From: Massilia sp. Root351
GTDB lineage: Bacteria > Pseudomonadota > Gammaproteobacteria > Burkholderiales > Burkholderiaceae_D
Direction: 5' to 3'
Length of the DNA stretch: 64,000 bases
Assembly: GCF_001425045.1 (NCBI RefSeq)
Contig: NZ_LMDJ01000034.1
Coordinates: 124,001-188,000 of the forward strand
The notes beneath the pieces are model-generated. The model saw only the letters and a list, made by a program, of their open reading frames with translations. It searched no databases and was not told the DNA's origin. Below are positions 47,260 through 57,166 of this stretch, piece after piece (the stretch's first letter is position 1; each line of letters opens with the position of its first letter). Position numbers and translations under genes: made by a program.

Positions 47260-49116
47260 ATGGGCAAGCGTGCCTGGGCCGCCCTCCTGCTGGTTTGCGC
47301 CCTGCCTTGCGCGGCGCTGGCGCAGGGCATGCAGTACAACGTCAGGGTCAATGCGCCCGGCGAACTGGAAGAGCTGCTGACCGAGAACCTGGACCTGCTG
47401 CGCTTCCGCGGCAACCCGCGCATCGACCGCGAACAGCTGCAGCGCATGGCGCGCAGCGCGCCGGAACAGGCGAAAACCCTGCTGGCCACGGCCGGCTACT
47501 ATTCGCCGGTGGTCAGCACCCGCATTGACGGCCTGCGCGAAGGCGAAGGCGGCACGCCGACCGTGGTGGTGGACGTGCAGCCGGGCGAGCCGGTGCGGGT
47601 GGGCAGCGTGGAGATCGTGCTGCAAGGCTTCGCCTCCAGCAGCGAGCAGCCGTTCGACAAGGCCGCGCTGCAAGCCGCGTGGCCGCTGCCCAAGGGCGAC
47701 ATCTTCCGCCAGGACGCGTGGGAGCAGGCCAAGCGCGCGCTGCTGCGCCAGGTGGTGCAGACGCGCTACCCGCGCGCCCAGCTCAGCGACAGCCTGGCCA
47801 CGGTCGATCCGGACCTGCGCACCGCCGCGCTGCGGGTGGTGCTCGACAGCGGCCCGGAACTGCGCTTCGGCGAGCTGCGCATCGAAGGCCTGAAGCGCTA
47901 TCCGGCCTCCATCGTGGCCAACCTGAACCAGATCAAGCCGGGCGATTATTACAGTGAAGCGGCGCTGCAAGCCTACCAGTCGCGCCTGCAGGACACCGGC
48001 TACTTCGCCAGCGTGGAGGTAAGCGCCGACTTGAGCGCCATCCTGGACGAGCAGCTGGAAGTGGCCGAGAAGAAGCAGGAGGACCAGCAGCAGGCGGAGC
48101 AAGCCGGGCAGCCGGCCGCCGCAGCGCCGCAGCCGGCGCCGGCCGCAATGGCCCCAATGGCTCCGCTTCCGCTGCTGGTGCGCGTGGTCGAAAACAAGCG
48201 CCGCAACGTCAGCGCCGGCCTGGGTTTCAGTACCAACACCGGCAACCGCGTCCAGCTCAATTACGACGACCTGGCCATCTTCGGCCTGAAAATGAAAAGC
48301 GCGCTGACGCTGGAAACCAAGAAGCAGACCGCGCGCGGCGACTTCTACTTCCCCATCACGCCGGACGGCTACAGCGACAGCTTCGGCGGCGCCTACGAAC
48401 GCAGCGACATCGAGGGCGAGGAAACCACGGTGTTCACCGTGTCGGCCAAGCGCGCCTGGGGCACGCCGCTGCTCGAACGCAGCCTGGGCGTGGAACTGCT
48501 GACCGAACAGAAGACCGTGGCCGGCCAGCCCAATGTGCGCAGCACCAGCTTGCCGCTGACCTATTCGGTCACGCGCAGGAAGCTGGACAACCTTCTGTTC
48601 CCCACCAAGGGCCATGTGCTGAACTGGCAAGTGGGCGGCGCGCTGCTGCCGCTGCTCACCGACGAACCCTTCCTGCGCGCCAGCACCAAGGCCATGTGGT
48701 ACATCCCCTTCGGGACGAAGAGCACCGTGATACTGCGCGGTGAGCTGGGCGCGCTGGCGTCCAGGCAAAAGGACGGCGTGCCCACCACCTACCAGTTCCG
48801 CGCCGGCGGCGACCAGTCCGTGCGCGGCTACGCCTACCAGGAGCTGGGCGTGCGCAAGGGCGACGCCACCGTAGGCGGGCGCTACCTGGCCACCGGCAGC
48901 GCCGAATACCAGTACTGGTTCAAGCCGTCCTGGGGCGCCGCCGTGTTCTACGACGCCGGCAACGCTTCCGACTCGTTCTCCGGCCTGCATCCGAAGTCCG
49001 GCTACGGCGTCGGCGCGCGCTGGAAAAGCCCGGTCGGCCCGATCAACGTCGATGTCGCCTACGGCCATGCCGTGCAAAAGGCGCGTCTGCACTTCTCACT
49101 GGGATTCACGTTCTGA
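47260..49116 (+). CDS. tamA: Outer-membrane translocation assembly protein TamA
   Basis: A 618-residue Omp85-family protein. A signal peptide ends near AALAQGMQ. Three POTRA domains fill about residues 30-265 (PELRFGELRIEGLKRYPASIV marks the third). A 16-stranded barrel (about 310-618) includes the conserved L6-type segment FRAGGDQSVRGYAYQELG and ends GFTF with a terminal Phe. An unusual Gln/Ala/Pro-rich stretch of about 40 residues lies between POTRA3 and the barrel. With TamB it helps assemble or transport outer-membrane components. The start at ATG 47260 is preferred; TTG 47236 in frame is possible. The stop overlaps the tamB start (TGATG). Confidence 0.93.
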   Translation: MGKRAWAALLLVCALPCAALAQGMQYNVRVNAPGELEELLTENLDLLRFRGNPRIDREQLQRMARSAPEQAKTLLATAGYYSPVVSTRIDGLREGEGGTPTVVVDVQPGEPVRVGSVEIVLQGFASSSEQPFDKAALQAAWPLPKGDIFRQDAWEQAKRALLRQVVQTRYPRAQLSDSLATVDPDLRTAALRVVLDSGPELRFGELRIEGLKRYPASIVANLNQIKPGDYYSEAALQAYQSRLQDTGYFASVEVSADLSAILDEQLEVAEKKQEDQQQAEQAGQPAAAAPQPAPAAMAPMAPLPLLVRVVENKRRNVSAGLGFSTNTGNRVQLNYDDLAIFGLKMKSALTLETKKQTARGDFYFPITPDGYSDSFGGAYERSDIEGEETTVFTVSAKRAWGTPLLERSLGVELLTEQKTVAGQPNVRSTSLPLTYSVTRRKLDNLLFPTKGHVLNWQVGGALLPLLTDEPFLRASTKAMWYIPFGTKSTVILRGELGALASRQKDGVPTTYQFRAGGDQSVRGYAYQELGVRKGDATVGGRYLATGSAEYQYWFKPSWGAAVFYDAGNASDSFSGLHPKSGYGVGARWKSPVGPINVDVAYGHAVQKARLHFSLGFTF

Positions 49117-52100
49117 TGGCAGACATTACTGTTCCCGGCCACGGCGGCGGCAACCAAGGCGGCGGCGATGCCCGCGACACGGGCGCGCCCCCGGGCGGCG
49201 GCAAGCCGCCGCGCCGCTGGCTGCGCCGCGCGCTGATCGCGCTGGCGCTACTGTTCGCGCTGCTGGCCGGCCTGGCATGGCTGCTGGGCCGCGAGTCCAC
49301 CTTGCAGCAGATAGTCCGGCGCGTGGCCAGCGCCAGCGGCGGCCAGATTGTCGCCACCGGCGTCAGCGGCTCGCTGTACGGCCGCATGCACATCGACCGC
49401 ATCGTTCACCGCACGCCGGAAAGCGTGCTGACGGCGAACGACATCACGATCGACTGGTCGCCGCTGCAGTACTTCAGCGAAGGCATCGCCATCAGCGAAC
49501 TGCACATCGCCAGCGCCGTATCGCAAACGCTCAAGCCGGGCGAGCCGGCCAAGCTGCCGGACACGCTGGCCCCGCCGTTCCGCCTCAGCGTGGCCGATGC
49601 CCGCCTCGACAAACTCACCTTGCTGGCCGCCACCGACACCGCCGCCGGCGCTGGCACCGTCATCAGCGCGATCCGCCTCAAGCTCGACGGCGACAGCCAG
49701 GCCTGGCGCGTGCGCGAAGCCAGCGCCATGACACCCATCGGCCGCGTGGCCCTGGACGGCAGCGTCGCCGCCCAGCGCCCCTTCAAGCTCGACGCCAAGG
49801 CCAGCCTGACGCAAACCACCGGTATTCCCGCAGGCGCCCAGCCCGCCCAGCTCGCGCTGGCCGCCGGCGGTAACCTGGCGCTGATCGAACTGGCCGCGCA
49901 AGGCGCCTCCAGCAACGCCGCCGGCGACGCCAAAATCAGCCTGGCGCCGTTCGATCCCATCATCCTGCGCGCGGCCGACATCAACGGGCGCGGCATCAAT
50001 CCGGCCTTGTTCGATCCCGCCTGGCCGCAGGCCGATCTGAGCTTGAACCTGCAAGCCAGGATCGCGCCCAATCAGGCCGTCAGCGGCCAGCTATCGATAC
50101 AGAACCGGGGCCAGGCTGGCCCGCTCGACCAGCACCGGATTCCGCTGCGCGCCGTCAGCGGCCAATTGGGCGGAACGCTCACCGCCATCACCATCGGCCA
50201 GGTGCTGATCGACCTGGGCGCGGCCGGCACATTCACCGGCGGCGGCCGCGTGCAGCGCGTGGCGGTGGACGGCGGCGTGGACGCAGCCACCTTCCAGCTG
50301 CACACCGACCGCCTCGACCTGCACGCCATCCACGGCGCCGTCAACGCCACCAGGATCGCGGGCGACATCGCATTGGGCAGTACCGGCAAAACGCAAACGC
50401 TGACGGTCAACCTGGCGCAGACCGGACTGCGCCTGGAAGCGCAAGCCACGCTGGCCGACGCCCTGCTGCGCCTCAAGCAGGCCCGCCTGACCGCCGGCAA
50501 AGGCAGCATCAACGTGAGCGCCGAAGCCAGCCTGAAAGACCAGCAGCCCTTCAAGGCCAACGCCAGCCTGGCGCGCTTCGACCCGTCCGCGCTGGGCGCG
50601 CTGCCGGCGGCGGACCTGAACGGCGAACTGAACGCGGGCGGCAAACTGCTGCCCGCCTGGCAAGTGGCGGCCGACTTCAAGCTGGCTGCCAGCCGCCTGC
50701 TGGGACAGCCGCTGTCCGGCGCCGGCAAGCTGCAGGCGGACGCCACGCGCCTGAGCGGCGTGGACGCCAAACTGGCGCTGGGCCAGAACACGCTGGACCT
50801 GCGCGGCGGCTTCGGCGCGCCGGCCGAGCGCCTGGTGTGGCGCGTGGATGCGCACCAGTTGTCCGCCATCGGCAGCGGCCTGCAGGGCGCACTGGCCGCA
50901 AACGGCGTGGCCAGCGGCACCTACGCCGCGCCGCGCAGCACCTTCGAGGCCGATGCCAAAGGCCTGGGCCTGGTCCAAGGCCAGGGCGCCGGCAAGCGCC
51001 CGGCGCCCGACAGCGCGCTGGGTAGCGTGCTGCACGCGGCCGGCGAAGTGTGGCTGGCCGGCGCCCCGGGCAAGCCGGGCAAGCACGGCGAGCTGACCGT
51101 ATCGGGCAGCGCGCAGCGCGTCAACCCGGCCGCATTCGGTCCCTACACGGCCGGCAGCATCAACGCCGACTTCAGCGGCAGCGCCAGGCTGGCAGCCGAC
51201 TGGCGCGCGGTGCTGGACCTGAAACTGCAGCCGTCCACCCTGTCCGGCGCGGCGCTGTCCGGCTACGCCAAACTGGCGGCCGACCACACCCGCATCGACA
51301 GCGCCGACATCGACTTGCACCTGGGGGCCAACAGCCTGCAGGCCAAGGGCGGCTTCGGCAGCGCACGCGACCGGCTGGACTGGAAAGTCGACGCGCCGCA
51401 ACTGAACGCCCTGGGCGCGGGCTTTGGCGGCGTGCTGCGCGGCACCGGCTCGCTCACCGGCAGCATGGCGCAGCCTGCGCTCGCGTTCAGCATGGACGGC
51501 GCCAACCTGCGCCTGTTCACCGAACACCAGATCAAGAGCATCAAGGCCAGCGCCAGCATCGGCACCGGCTTCGGCGGCGCCGACCCGCTCACCAGCGATG
51601 TGGAACTGGCGGGCTACGTTTCGCCCGGGCTGAGCATCGACAAGGCGCGCTTCCAGTCCAGCGGCACCCGTGCCGCGCACACGCTGCAGCTCAGCGGCAG
51701 CAATCCGCAGTTCGACGCGCTGATCAAAGTACGCGGCGGCAGCAGCGGCGCCGGCGCCACGGCGCGGACCGCGCCAGGCGGCAGCATCGCCGACGACAGC
51801 GTCTGGACCGGCACCATCGAAACGCTGCAGAACAAGGGCCGCTACGCCTTCACCCTGCAAGCCCCCGCCACGCTGCGTATCGCCGGGGCAGCCGGCGGCG
51901 GCGCGGCCGGCCTGGCCAAGCCGGAGCAGCTGTCGCTGTCCAGCGCCGTGATCAAGCTGCCGGACGGCAGTATCCGCATTGACACGCTGGACAAGAACGG
52001 CCCGCGCTGGCGCAGTAAAGGCAGCGCCGCCGGCGTGCCGGTCAGCTACCTGGCGCAATTGTCCGAGCTATGGCGCGACAACGTGGTGAGCGACCTCACG

Positions 52101-53768
52101 CTGGGCGCCGCCTGGGCGCTCGACCTGCAGGCCGCCCCGGCATCGGCAGCGGCAGCGACGCTGCCGCCGCCAGCCACGGCGGGCGCACCGGCCAAGGGCA
52201 CCGCGACAGCGCCTGCGGCAGCGGCACGCAGCGCCACACCGGCCATCGCCAGCATTGAAGGCATGCTGCGCATCTACCGCGAGGCCGGCGACATCACCGT
52301 CACCAGCGGCGACAAGCCCATCGCCCTCGGCCTGCGCCAGTTCGAACTGCGCGCCGACGCCGCCGCAGGCGCGCTGCGCACGCAGCTCACCCTGGACGGC
52401 ACGCGCGCCGGCGTAGCCCGCATCGACGCCACCGCCCAGCTGCAGAACGGCCGCGTCGCCAACAGCAGTCCGCTGGCCCTGACCGGCAGCGTCAATATGC
52501 CGTCCATCGCCTGGCTCGCGCCCCTGTCCGGCGTATTCGGGCTGGAACTGGACGGCGCCCTGAAAGTATCGGCCACCGGCAGCGGCACCATTGCCGACCC
52601 GGTGCTGAACGGCGACATCAGCGGCGACAGGCTGCTGGTGAACTGGGCAGAACAAGGCATCAAACTGCGCAACGGCCAGTTGCAAGCCAGGCTGGCAGGC
52701 GACCAGCTCAACCTGCAGAAACTGTCCTTCGACGGCGAGCAAGGCCGCGCCCAGGCCGAAGGCTGGGTCAAGCTGGCCAACACCGAGGCCACCATGCAGC
52801 TCAAGCTGGTGGCCGACAAGCTGCTGGTGCTGGCCCGCCCCGACCGCACGCTGGCCGTCACCGGCCAGGCCACCCTGGTGCGCGACCAGAAGCACTTCCA
52901 GCTCGACGGCAAGGTGAAGGCCGACCGCGCCCGCATCGAACTCGGTTCCGAAAACGGCCCCACCATCAGCAGCGACGTGGTGGTGCTGGGCCGCGGCAAG
53001 CCGCCCGGCAAGGTGGCCGCCGTGCAAGCCATGCCGCTCAATGTGGACCTGGAAGCGGACCTCGGCCAGGACTTCCACCTGAAAGGCAAGGGACTGGACG
53101 CCGACCTGTCCGGCACCGTGCACCTGCGCATTTTCGACCGCCGTCCTCCGCGCGTGATCGGCAGCATACGCGTCGACAACGGCACCTACAAGGCCTACGG
53201 CCAGAACCTCAGCATCGAACGCGGCGTGCTCAATTTCACCGGCGCCTACGACAACCCCGGCCTGAACATCCTGGCCGTGCGCAAGCGCCCCGAGGGCGAA
53301 CAGCTGAGCGAAACCAATGTGGAGGCGGGGGTGCAGGTGCGCGGCACCGCGCTGGCGCCGCAGGCCAAGCTGGTGTCCACGCCGTCCGTGCCGGACAGCG
53401 ACAAGCTATCCTGGCTGGTGCTCGGCCACGGCATCGCGGACGCCGGCGGCAACGAGATGGCGCTGCTGGGCACGGCCGCCGGCGCGCTGTTCGGCGGCAC
53501 CGGCGGCGGCATCGCCGGCAAGCTGGGGCTAGACGAACTGGGCGTGACGCAGGCGGCGGGCAGCTCGCAGGCCAAGGGCCTGGAAAATACCGTGGTCACG
53601 GTCGGCAAGCGGCTCTCGTCGCGCGCCTACCTCAGCTTCGAACAGGGCGCCGGCACCGCCACCAGCCTGGTCAAGCTGCGCTACAAGCTCAATCCGCGCA
53701 TCACGCTGCAGTTCCAGACCGGCACCAACAACGCGCTTGACGTGCTGTACACCTGGGCCTTCGATTGA
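49116..53768 (+). CDS. tamB: Translocation and assembly module protein TamB
   Basis: A 1550-residue envelope-spanning protein of the AsmA/TamB (repeating beta-groove) class. A single N-terminal membrane helix (about 35-55, ALIALALLFALLAGLAWLLG) follows a Gly-rich leader. The rest is a long series of beta-rich repeats with recurring Leu/Gly/Asp patterns (for example LSGYAKLAADHTRIDSADI), interrupted by an Ala/Pro/Thr-rich low-complexity stretch near residues 1005-1045. The C-terminal DUF490 domain contains RPPRVIGSIRVDNGTYKAYGQNLSIERGVLNFTG and ends in FQTGTNNALDVLYTWAFD. TamB is thought to move phospholipid or protein between membranes with TamA. One-base overlap with tamA shows tight coupling. 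Confidence 0.95.
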   Translation: MADITVPGHGGGNQGGGDARDTGAPPGGGKPPRRWLRRALIALALLFALLAGLAWLLGRESTLQQIVRRVASASGGQIVATGVSGSLYGRMHIDRIVHRTPESVLTANDITIDWSPLQYFSEGIAISELHIASAVSQTLKPGEPAKLPDTLAPPFRLSVADARLDKLTLLAATDTAAGAGTVISAIRLKLDGDSQAWRVREASAMTPIGRVALDGSVAAQRPFKLDAKASLTQTTGIPAGAQPAQLALAAGGNLALIELAAQGASSNAAGDAKISLAPFDPIILRAADINGRGINPALFDPAWPQADLSLNLQARIAPNQAVSGQLSIQNRGQAGPLDQHRIPLRAVSGQLGGTLTAITIGQVLIDLGAAGTFTGGGRVQRVAVDGGVDAATFQLHTDRLDLHAIHGAVNATRIAGDIALGSTGKTQTLTVNLAQTGLRLEAQATLADALLRLKQARLTAGKGSINVSAEASLKDQQPFKANASLARFDPSALGALPAADLNGELNAGGKLLPAWQVAADFKLAASRLLGQPLSGAGKLQADATRLSGVDAKLALGQNTLDLRGGFGAPAERLVWRVDAHQLSAIGSGLQGALAANGVASGTYAAPRSTFEADAKGLGLVQGQGAGKRPAPDSALGSVLHAAGEVWLAGAPGKPGKHGELTVSGSAQRVNPAAFGPYTAGSINADFSGSARLAADWRAVLDLKLQPSTLSGAALSGYAKLAADHTRIDSADIDLHLGANSLQAKGGFGSARDRLDWKVDAPQLNALGAGFGGVLRGTGSLTGSMAQPALAFSMDGANLRLFTEHQIKSIKASASIGTGFGGADPLTSDVELAGYVSPGLSIDKARFQSSGTRAAHTLQLSGSNPQFDALIKVRGGSSGAGATARTAPGGSIADDSVWTGTIETLQNKGRYAFTLQAPATLRIAGAAGGGAAGLAKPEQLSLSSAVIKLPDGSIRIDTLDKNGPRWRSKGSAAGVPVSYLAQLSELWRDNVVSDLTLGAAWALDLQAAPASAAAATLPPPATAGAPAKGTATAPAAAARSATPAIASIEGMLRIYREAGDITVTSGDKPIALGLRQFELRADAAAGALRTQLTLDGTRAGVARIDATAQLQNGRVANSSPLALTGSVNMPSIAWLAPLSGVFGLELDGALKVSATGSGTIADPVLNGDISGDRLLVNWAEQGIKLRNGQLQARLAGDQLNLQKLSFDGEQGRAQAEGWVKLANTEATMQLKLVADKLLVLARPDRTLAVTGQATLVRDQKHFQLDGKVKADRARIELGSENGPTISSDVVVLGRGKPPGKVAAVQAMPLNVDLEADLGQDFHLKGKGLDADLSGTVHLRIFDRRPPRVIGSIRVDNGTYKAYGQNLSIERGVLNFTGAYDNPGLNILAVRKRPEGEQLSETNVEAGVQVRGTALAPQAKLVSTPSVPDSDKLSWLVLGHGIADAGGNEMALLGTAAGALFGGTGGGIAGKLGLDELGVTQAAGSSQAKGLENTVVTVGKRLSSRAYLSFEQGAGTATSLVKLRYKLNPRITLQFQTGTNNALDVLYTWAFD

Positions 53769-53778
53769 AGGCCGGCGG

Positions 53779-53937
53779 CTAGCTGGGATTATGGTCCGGC
53801 ACCGGATCGTCCTGCGGCACGGGGGGATTCGGATGGTGGGGATGGGCCGGGATCGGTTCCGGCAAGGGCTCATCGACCGGCGCCGGATCCGGCGCGCGGT
53901 GGGCTTGAACGGCGTCTGGGGATGAAAACGGGGCCAT
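53779..53937 (-). CDS. Short Pro/Asp-rich hypothetical protein
   Basis: A 52-residue ORF starting MAPFSSPDAVQAHRAPDPAP and continuing with repeating Pro, Asp, Glu and His (PEPIPAHPHHPNPPVPQDD). GGAG is placed six bases before the ATG. Short acidic, proline-rich proteins of this kind recur in Oxalobacteraceae from memory of genome annotations; no function is known. It lies between tamB and the S9 peptidase, antisense to tamB direction. Expression is not shown. Confidence 0.5.
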   Translation of the reverse strand: MAPFSSPDAVQAHRAPDPAPVDEPLPEPIPAHPHHPNPPVPQDDPVPDHNPS

Positions 53938-54000
53938 GGTTCACTCCGAAGTGAGAACAATGGCCCCATTCTACGCCGCCTGGCGGCGGCATCCCATACC

Positions 54001-56472
54001 TTACGGCTTGGCAGCTTTTACATACTTATCCAGCCAGCTGTTGGTTTCATACAGCATGTGCATGATGGACTCGCGCGCGCGGTAGCCGTGCGACTCGTTC
54101 GGCAGCATCACCAGGCGCGCCGTGCCGCCCAGGCCTTTCACCGCCTGGAACATGCGCTCGCTCTGGATCGGGAAAGTGCCCGGATTATTGTCGTCGGCGC
54201 CATGGATCAGCAGCATCGCATCCTTGATCTTGTCGGCGTTGTTAAACGGCGACATGGCCTGGTACACGTCCTGCGCCTTCCAGAACGGACGGTCTTCGGA
54301 CTGGAAGCCGAACGGCGTCAGCGTGCGGTTGTAAGCGCCGCTGCGCGCGATGCCGGCCTTGAACAAGCGCGTATGCGCCAGCAGGTTGCCGGTCATGAAA
54401 GCGCCATACGAGTGGCCGCCGATGGCGATGCGGTGGCGCTCGGCCACGCCGCGCCGCACCACTTCATCGACCGCCGCTTCCGCGTCCGCCACCAGCTGCG
54501 GCAGATAGGTGTCGTTCGGCTCCTGCTCGCCCTGGCCCACGATAGGGAAGGATGGATTGTCCAGAACCGCGTAGCCCATGGCCAGGAAGGCCGCCGGGCC
54601 CGAGTAGCTCACCGCGTTGAACTTGTACGGCGAGCCGGTGGTCTGGCTGGCCGCTTCGGCCGACTTGAACTCTTGCGGATATGCCCACATCAGCATCGGC
54701 AGGGGGCCGTCGCGCCTGGCGTCATACTTCGGCGGCAGCAGCAGGGTCGCGGTCAGGTCCACGCCGTCCTTGCGCTTGTAGCGGATCTGCTCCTTCTGCA
54801 CGTCCTTCAGCTGCGGCAGCGGGTGCGGGAAATGCGTCAGGGCGGTCAGCTGCGCGTCACCCTTTTGCGCCAGGTTGCGCACGTAGTAGTTGGGACGTTC
54901 GGTGGGCGATTCGCGCGTTGACAGCAGCTTGCTGCCGTCTTCATTCAGCACCGCCACCACGTTCTCGTAGTACGGCGCGGCGCTCTGGAACAGGCGTTCC
55001 TTCTTCCTGGTCGACAGGTTCAGGCGGTCGATGAAGGGACGATCGCCTTCCGGCGTAGCGCCGGGGCCGTCCAGCAGGATCGCATTGTCGGCGCTGATCA
55101 GCAAGCGCGGCAAGCCTGCGGCGTCGGCCCGCATCACCGGCGAGCCGGGCGCGTTGTAGCGGTCCTCGGCGGAACCGGCGTAAATCAGTTCGGGTGCGGC
55201 TGCGGGCTGGTCCGGCGCGATCTTCCACTGCTTGACGGCGCGCGTCTTGTACCAGCGCTCGTTCAGCAGCGCCACGTCGCCACGGCCCCAGGCGATGCCG
55301 GCGTAGCGCGAACCCAGCTTGGCCAGCACCGCAGGCGGGGCAGTGAACGGCGCAGCCTGCGTGTAGACGATGTCGCGGATCTCGGCCGCCTTGGCCGGGT
55401 CGCCGCCGTCCTGGGCTTCAGCCCATACCAGCGTGGCCGGCGCGTCCACGCGCCAGCTGATGTTGCGCTGGCCGGTCGGCACCGCGTCGTTCCCCGGCGG
55501 CAGGCCTTCGCGCAGCGGCGTGTTGGCCACCGTGTGCTGCAGCTTGCCGTCCAGTTCACGCACTTCAAAGTGCTCGCCGAAGCTCGACACCGGCACGATG
55601 TAGGAGTACGGACGGGCGATGCTGGCGGTGAGCAGGTGCTTGCCGCCCGGCGCCAGCGAAGCGCGCGAGTACTGGCCCGGCTTGCCGATCAGGCGCGTTT
55701 TGCCGGACAGGTCCACCAGCGCCAGCTGGGAAGTGATGTAGTGCTCGAACAGCCTGGCGTCGTCCTCGTTCTTCAGCAGGTCCGGATAGGTGCGGATCAG
55801 GCGCGTGCCGGCGCCCGGCTGGCTGTCCTGCGTGGCGGGACCGGACGGGATGCCGGTCAATTGCGGCGCAGCCCCCTGGCCGGCGGGGCGCAGTTGCACC
55901 AGCAAGCCCTTGCCGTCCGGCTGCCACTGGAAGCCGCGGCTGAACACCGCCGACAGCGGCTGCGTGGCCAGCTTCTTCGCGCTGCGCGCAGCTACGTCCA
56001 CCAGCCACAGTTGCACGCCCGCGTTCTTGCCCGCGTATTTACCCGACTCCGCGCCATCGCTGGTATGCGTGAACGCCAGGTAGCGCTGGTCCGGCGACCA
56101 CGCCAGTTCCGTTACGCGCAGCTCCTTCGGCAGGCCAGTGATCTTGCTTTCCTTCTGGGTCTCGATGTCGAGCAGCGTCAGATCGGTGCCGAACGAAAAA
56201 CGGCTGGCCGCGTAGGTGAGCGGATTGACGCGCAAGCCAGCCAGCTTCAGCTCCGGCTGCGCCACTTCGGCGATGCCCGGCAGCGCAGGCTGCGCCACCA
56301 TCACCGCCAGGTTGCGTTTCGGGCTCAGGTTCAGCAGCGGCGCGCGCGGCGCGTCGACGATGGCTTGCAGCGGCGCTGGCGGCAGCTGGTAGCCGCCGTT
56401 CTGGGCGCCGGCCAGCGGCGCAGCCGCCATCAGGCCCAAGGCCAGCGGCAGCAGGGAATTCCGTACGGTCAT
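54001..56472 (-). CDS. S9 family serine peptidase (prolyl oligopeptidase class), exported
   Basis: An 823-residue exported peptidase. A signal peptide (residues 1-23, ending LAGAQ) is followed by a beta-propeller region (about 60-540) and a C-terminal alpha/beta hydrolase. The catalytic triad is readable as Ser in GGHSYGAF, Asp in HGADDNNPGTFPIQ and His in NESHGYRARE. The NNPGTFPIQSERM and GHSYGAFM forms match the glutamyl-endopeptidase-like or dipeptidyl-peptidase branch of S9. It is expected in the periplasm, degrading peptides. The ATG at 56472 sits at the edge of an AT-rich divergent gap shared with the membrane protein gene at 56632. Confidence 0.92.
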   Translation of the reverse strand: MTVRNSLLPLALGLMAAAPLAGAQNGGYQLPPAPLQAIVDAPRAPLLNLSPKRNLAVMVAQPALPGIAEVAQPELKLAGLRVNPLTYAASRFSFGTDLTLLDIETQKESKITGLPKELRVTELAWSPDQRYLAFTHTSDGAESGKYAGKNAGVQLWLVDVAARSAKKLATQPLSAVFSRGFQWQPDGKGLLVQLRPAGQGAAPQLTGIPSGPATQDSQPGAGTRLIRTYPDLLKNEDDARLFEHYITSQLALVDLSGKTRLIGKPGQYSRASLAPGGKHLLTASIARPYSYIVPVSSFGEHFEVRELDGKLQHTVANTPLREGLPPGNDAVPTGQRNISWRVDAPATLVWAEAQDGGDPAKAAEIRDIVYTQAAPFTAPPAVLAKLGSRYAGIAWGRGDVALLNERWYKTRAVKQWKIAPDQPAAAPELIYAGSAEDRYNAPGSPVMRADAAGLPRLLISADNAILLDGPGATPEGDRPFIDRLNLSTRKKERLFQSAAPYYENVVAVLNEDGSKLLSTRESPTERPNYYVRNLAQKGDAQLTALTHFPHPLPQLKDVQKEQIRYKRKDGVDLTATLLLPPKYDARRDGPLPMLMWAYPQEFKSAEAASQTTGSPYKFNAVSYSGPAAFLAMGYAVLDNPSFPIVGQGEQEPNDTYLPQLVADAEAAVDEVVRRGVAERHRIAIGGHSYGAFMTGNLLAHTRLFKAGIARSGAYNRTLTPFGFQSEDRPFWKAQDVYQAMSPFNNADKIKDAMLLIHGADDNNPGTFPIQSERMFQAVKGLGGTARLVMLPNESHGYRARESIMHMLYETNSWLDKYVKAAKP

Positions 56473-56631
56473 TATTATCTCGTGGACAAGTCAGAGGACA
56501 GAACATATTGCTTATTGATAACTCGAAAGTCAATCAACGGCATGTATCGATTTGTCGCACAGCGTGGCGCATAGCGGATGGCGCGCCGCCTTGCTTTACA
56601 ATCGAGGTTTTGCACGCACAGAAGACCCGAT

Positions 56632-57165
56632 ATGGAAATGACCACGATAGCCCTGCTTGTCCTGATACCGCTGCTGGTATGGCGCATCTATTCGCGCATC
56701 AAGAGCATGCTGAAACGGCAGGAATCGCTGATCTGGCGCCACTGGCTGTCGGCCGTCGCCTTCCCCGTGCTCGCGGCGTGGCTGGGGCTGTCCATGCTGG
56801 ACAATGTGCTGGGCCTGTCCTGCCTGGCGGCGGGCGCCCTGGCCGGCGCGTGGCTGGGCGTGTTCGGCCTGAAAGGCACGCGCTTCGAGACCATAGGCAA
56901 GCGCTACTTCTTCACGCCCAATCTGCGCATCGGCATCACCGTGTTCATGCTGCTGGCCGCGCGCATGCTGTATCGCGGCCTGGAGCTGTACATGATCAGC
57001 CGCGTGGAAACGCCCAACCTGATGTCGCAAACCGAATTCGTGCAAAGCCCGGCCACCGCCGTGGTGCTGGGCCTGGTGGCCGGCTACTGCGCCGCCTTCT
57101 CGATCGGCATGATACGCTGGCGCCGCACGCAGCAGCCGCTGCCCGAGCCGAAAGAGCTGGACTGA
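56632..57165 (+). CDS. Integral membrane protein, CcdC/DUF1453-like
   Basis: A 177-residue inner-membrane protein with about five helices: TTIALLVLIPLLVWRIYSRI at the start, then near 37-55, 60-82, 98-115 and 140-160. The signature RYFFTPNLRIGITVFMLLAARMLYR fits the CcdC-like / DUF1453 group of small membrane proteins, though this is pattern memory rather than a search. No catalytic residues are evident. It has its own promoter region, divergent from the S9 peptidase, and is convergent with the epimerase gene only a couple of bases away. Confidence 0.7.
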   Translation: MEMTTIALLVLIPLLVWRIYSRIKSMLKRQESLIWRHWLSAVAFPVLAAWLGLSMLDNVLGLSCLAAGALAGAWLGVFGLKGTRFETIGKRYFFTPNLRIGITVFMLLAARMLYRGLELYMISRVETPNLMSQTEFVQSPATAVVLGLVAGYCAAFSIGMIRWRRTQQPLPEPKELD

Positions 57166-57166
57166 G

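Noticed and set aside
53529..53969. 146-codon minus-strand ORF overlapping the end of tamB
   Set aside because: Mostly antisense to tamB with shadow composition; a different minus frame (53779-53937) has the better ribosome site and typical composition.
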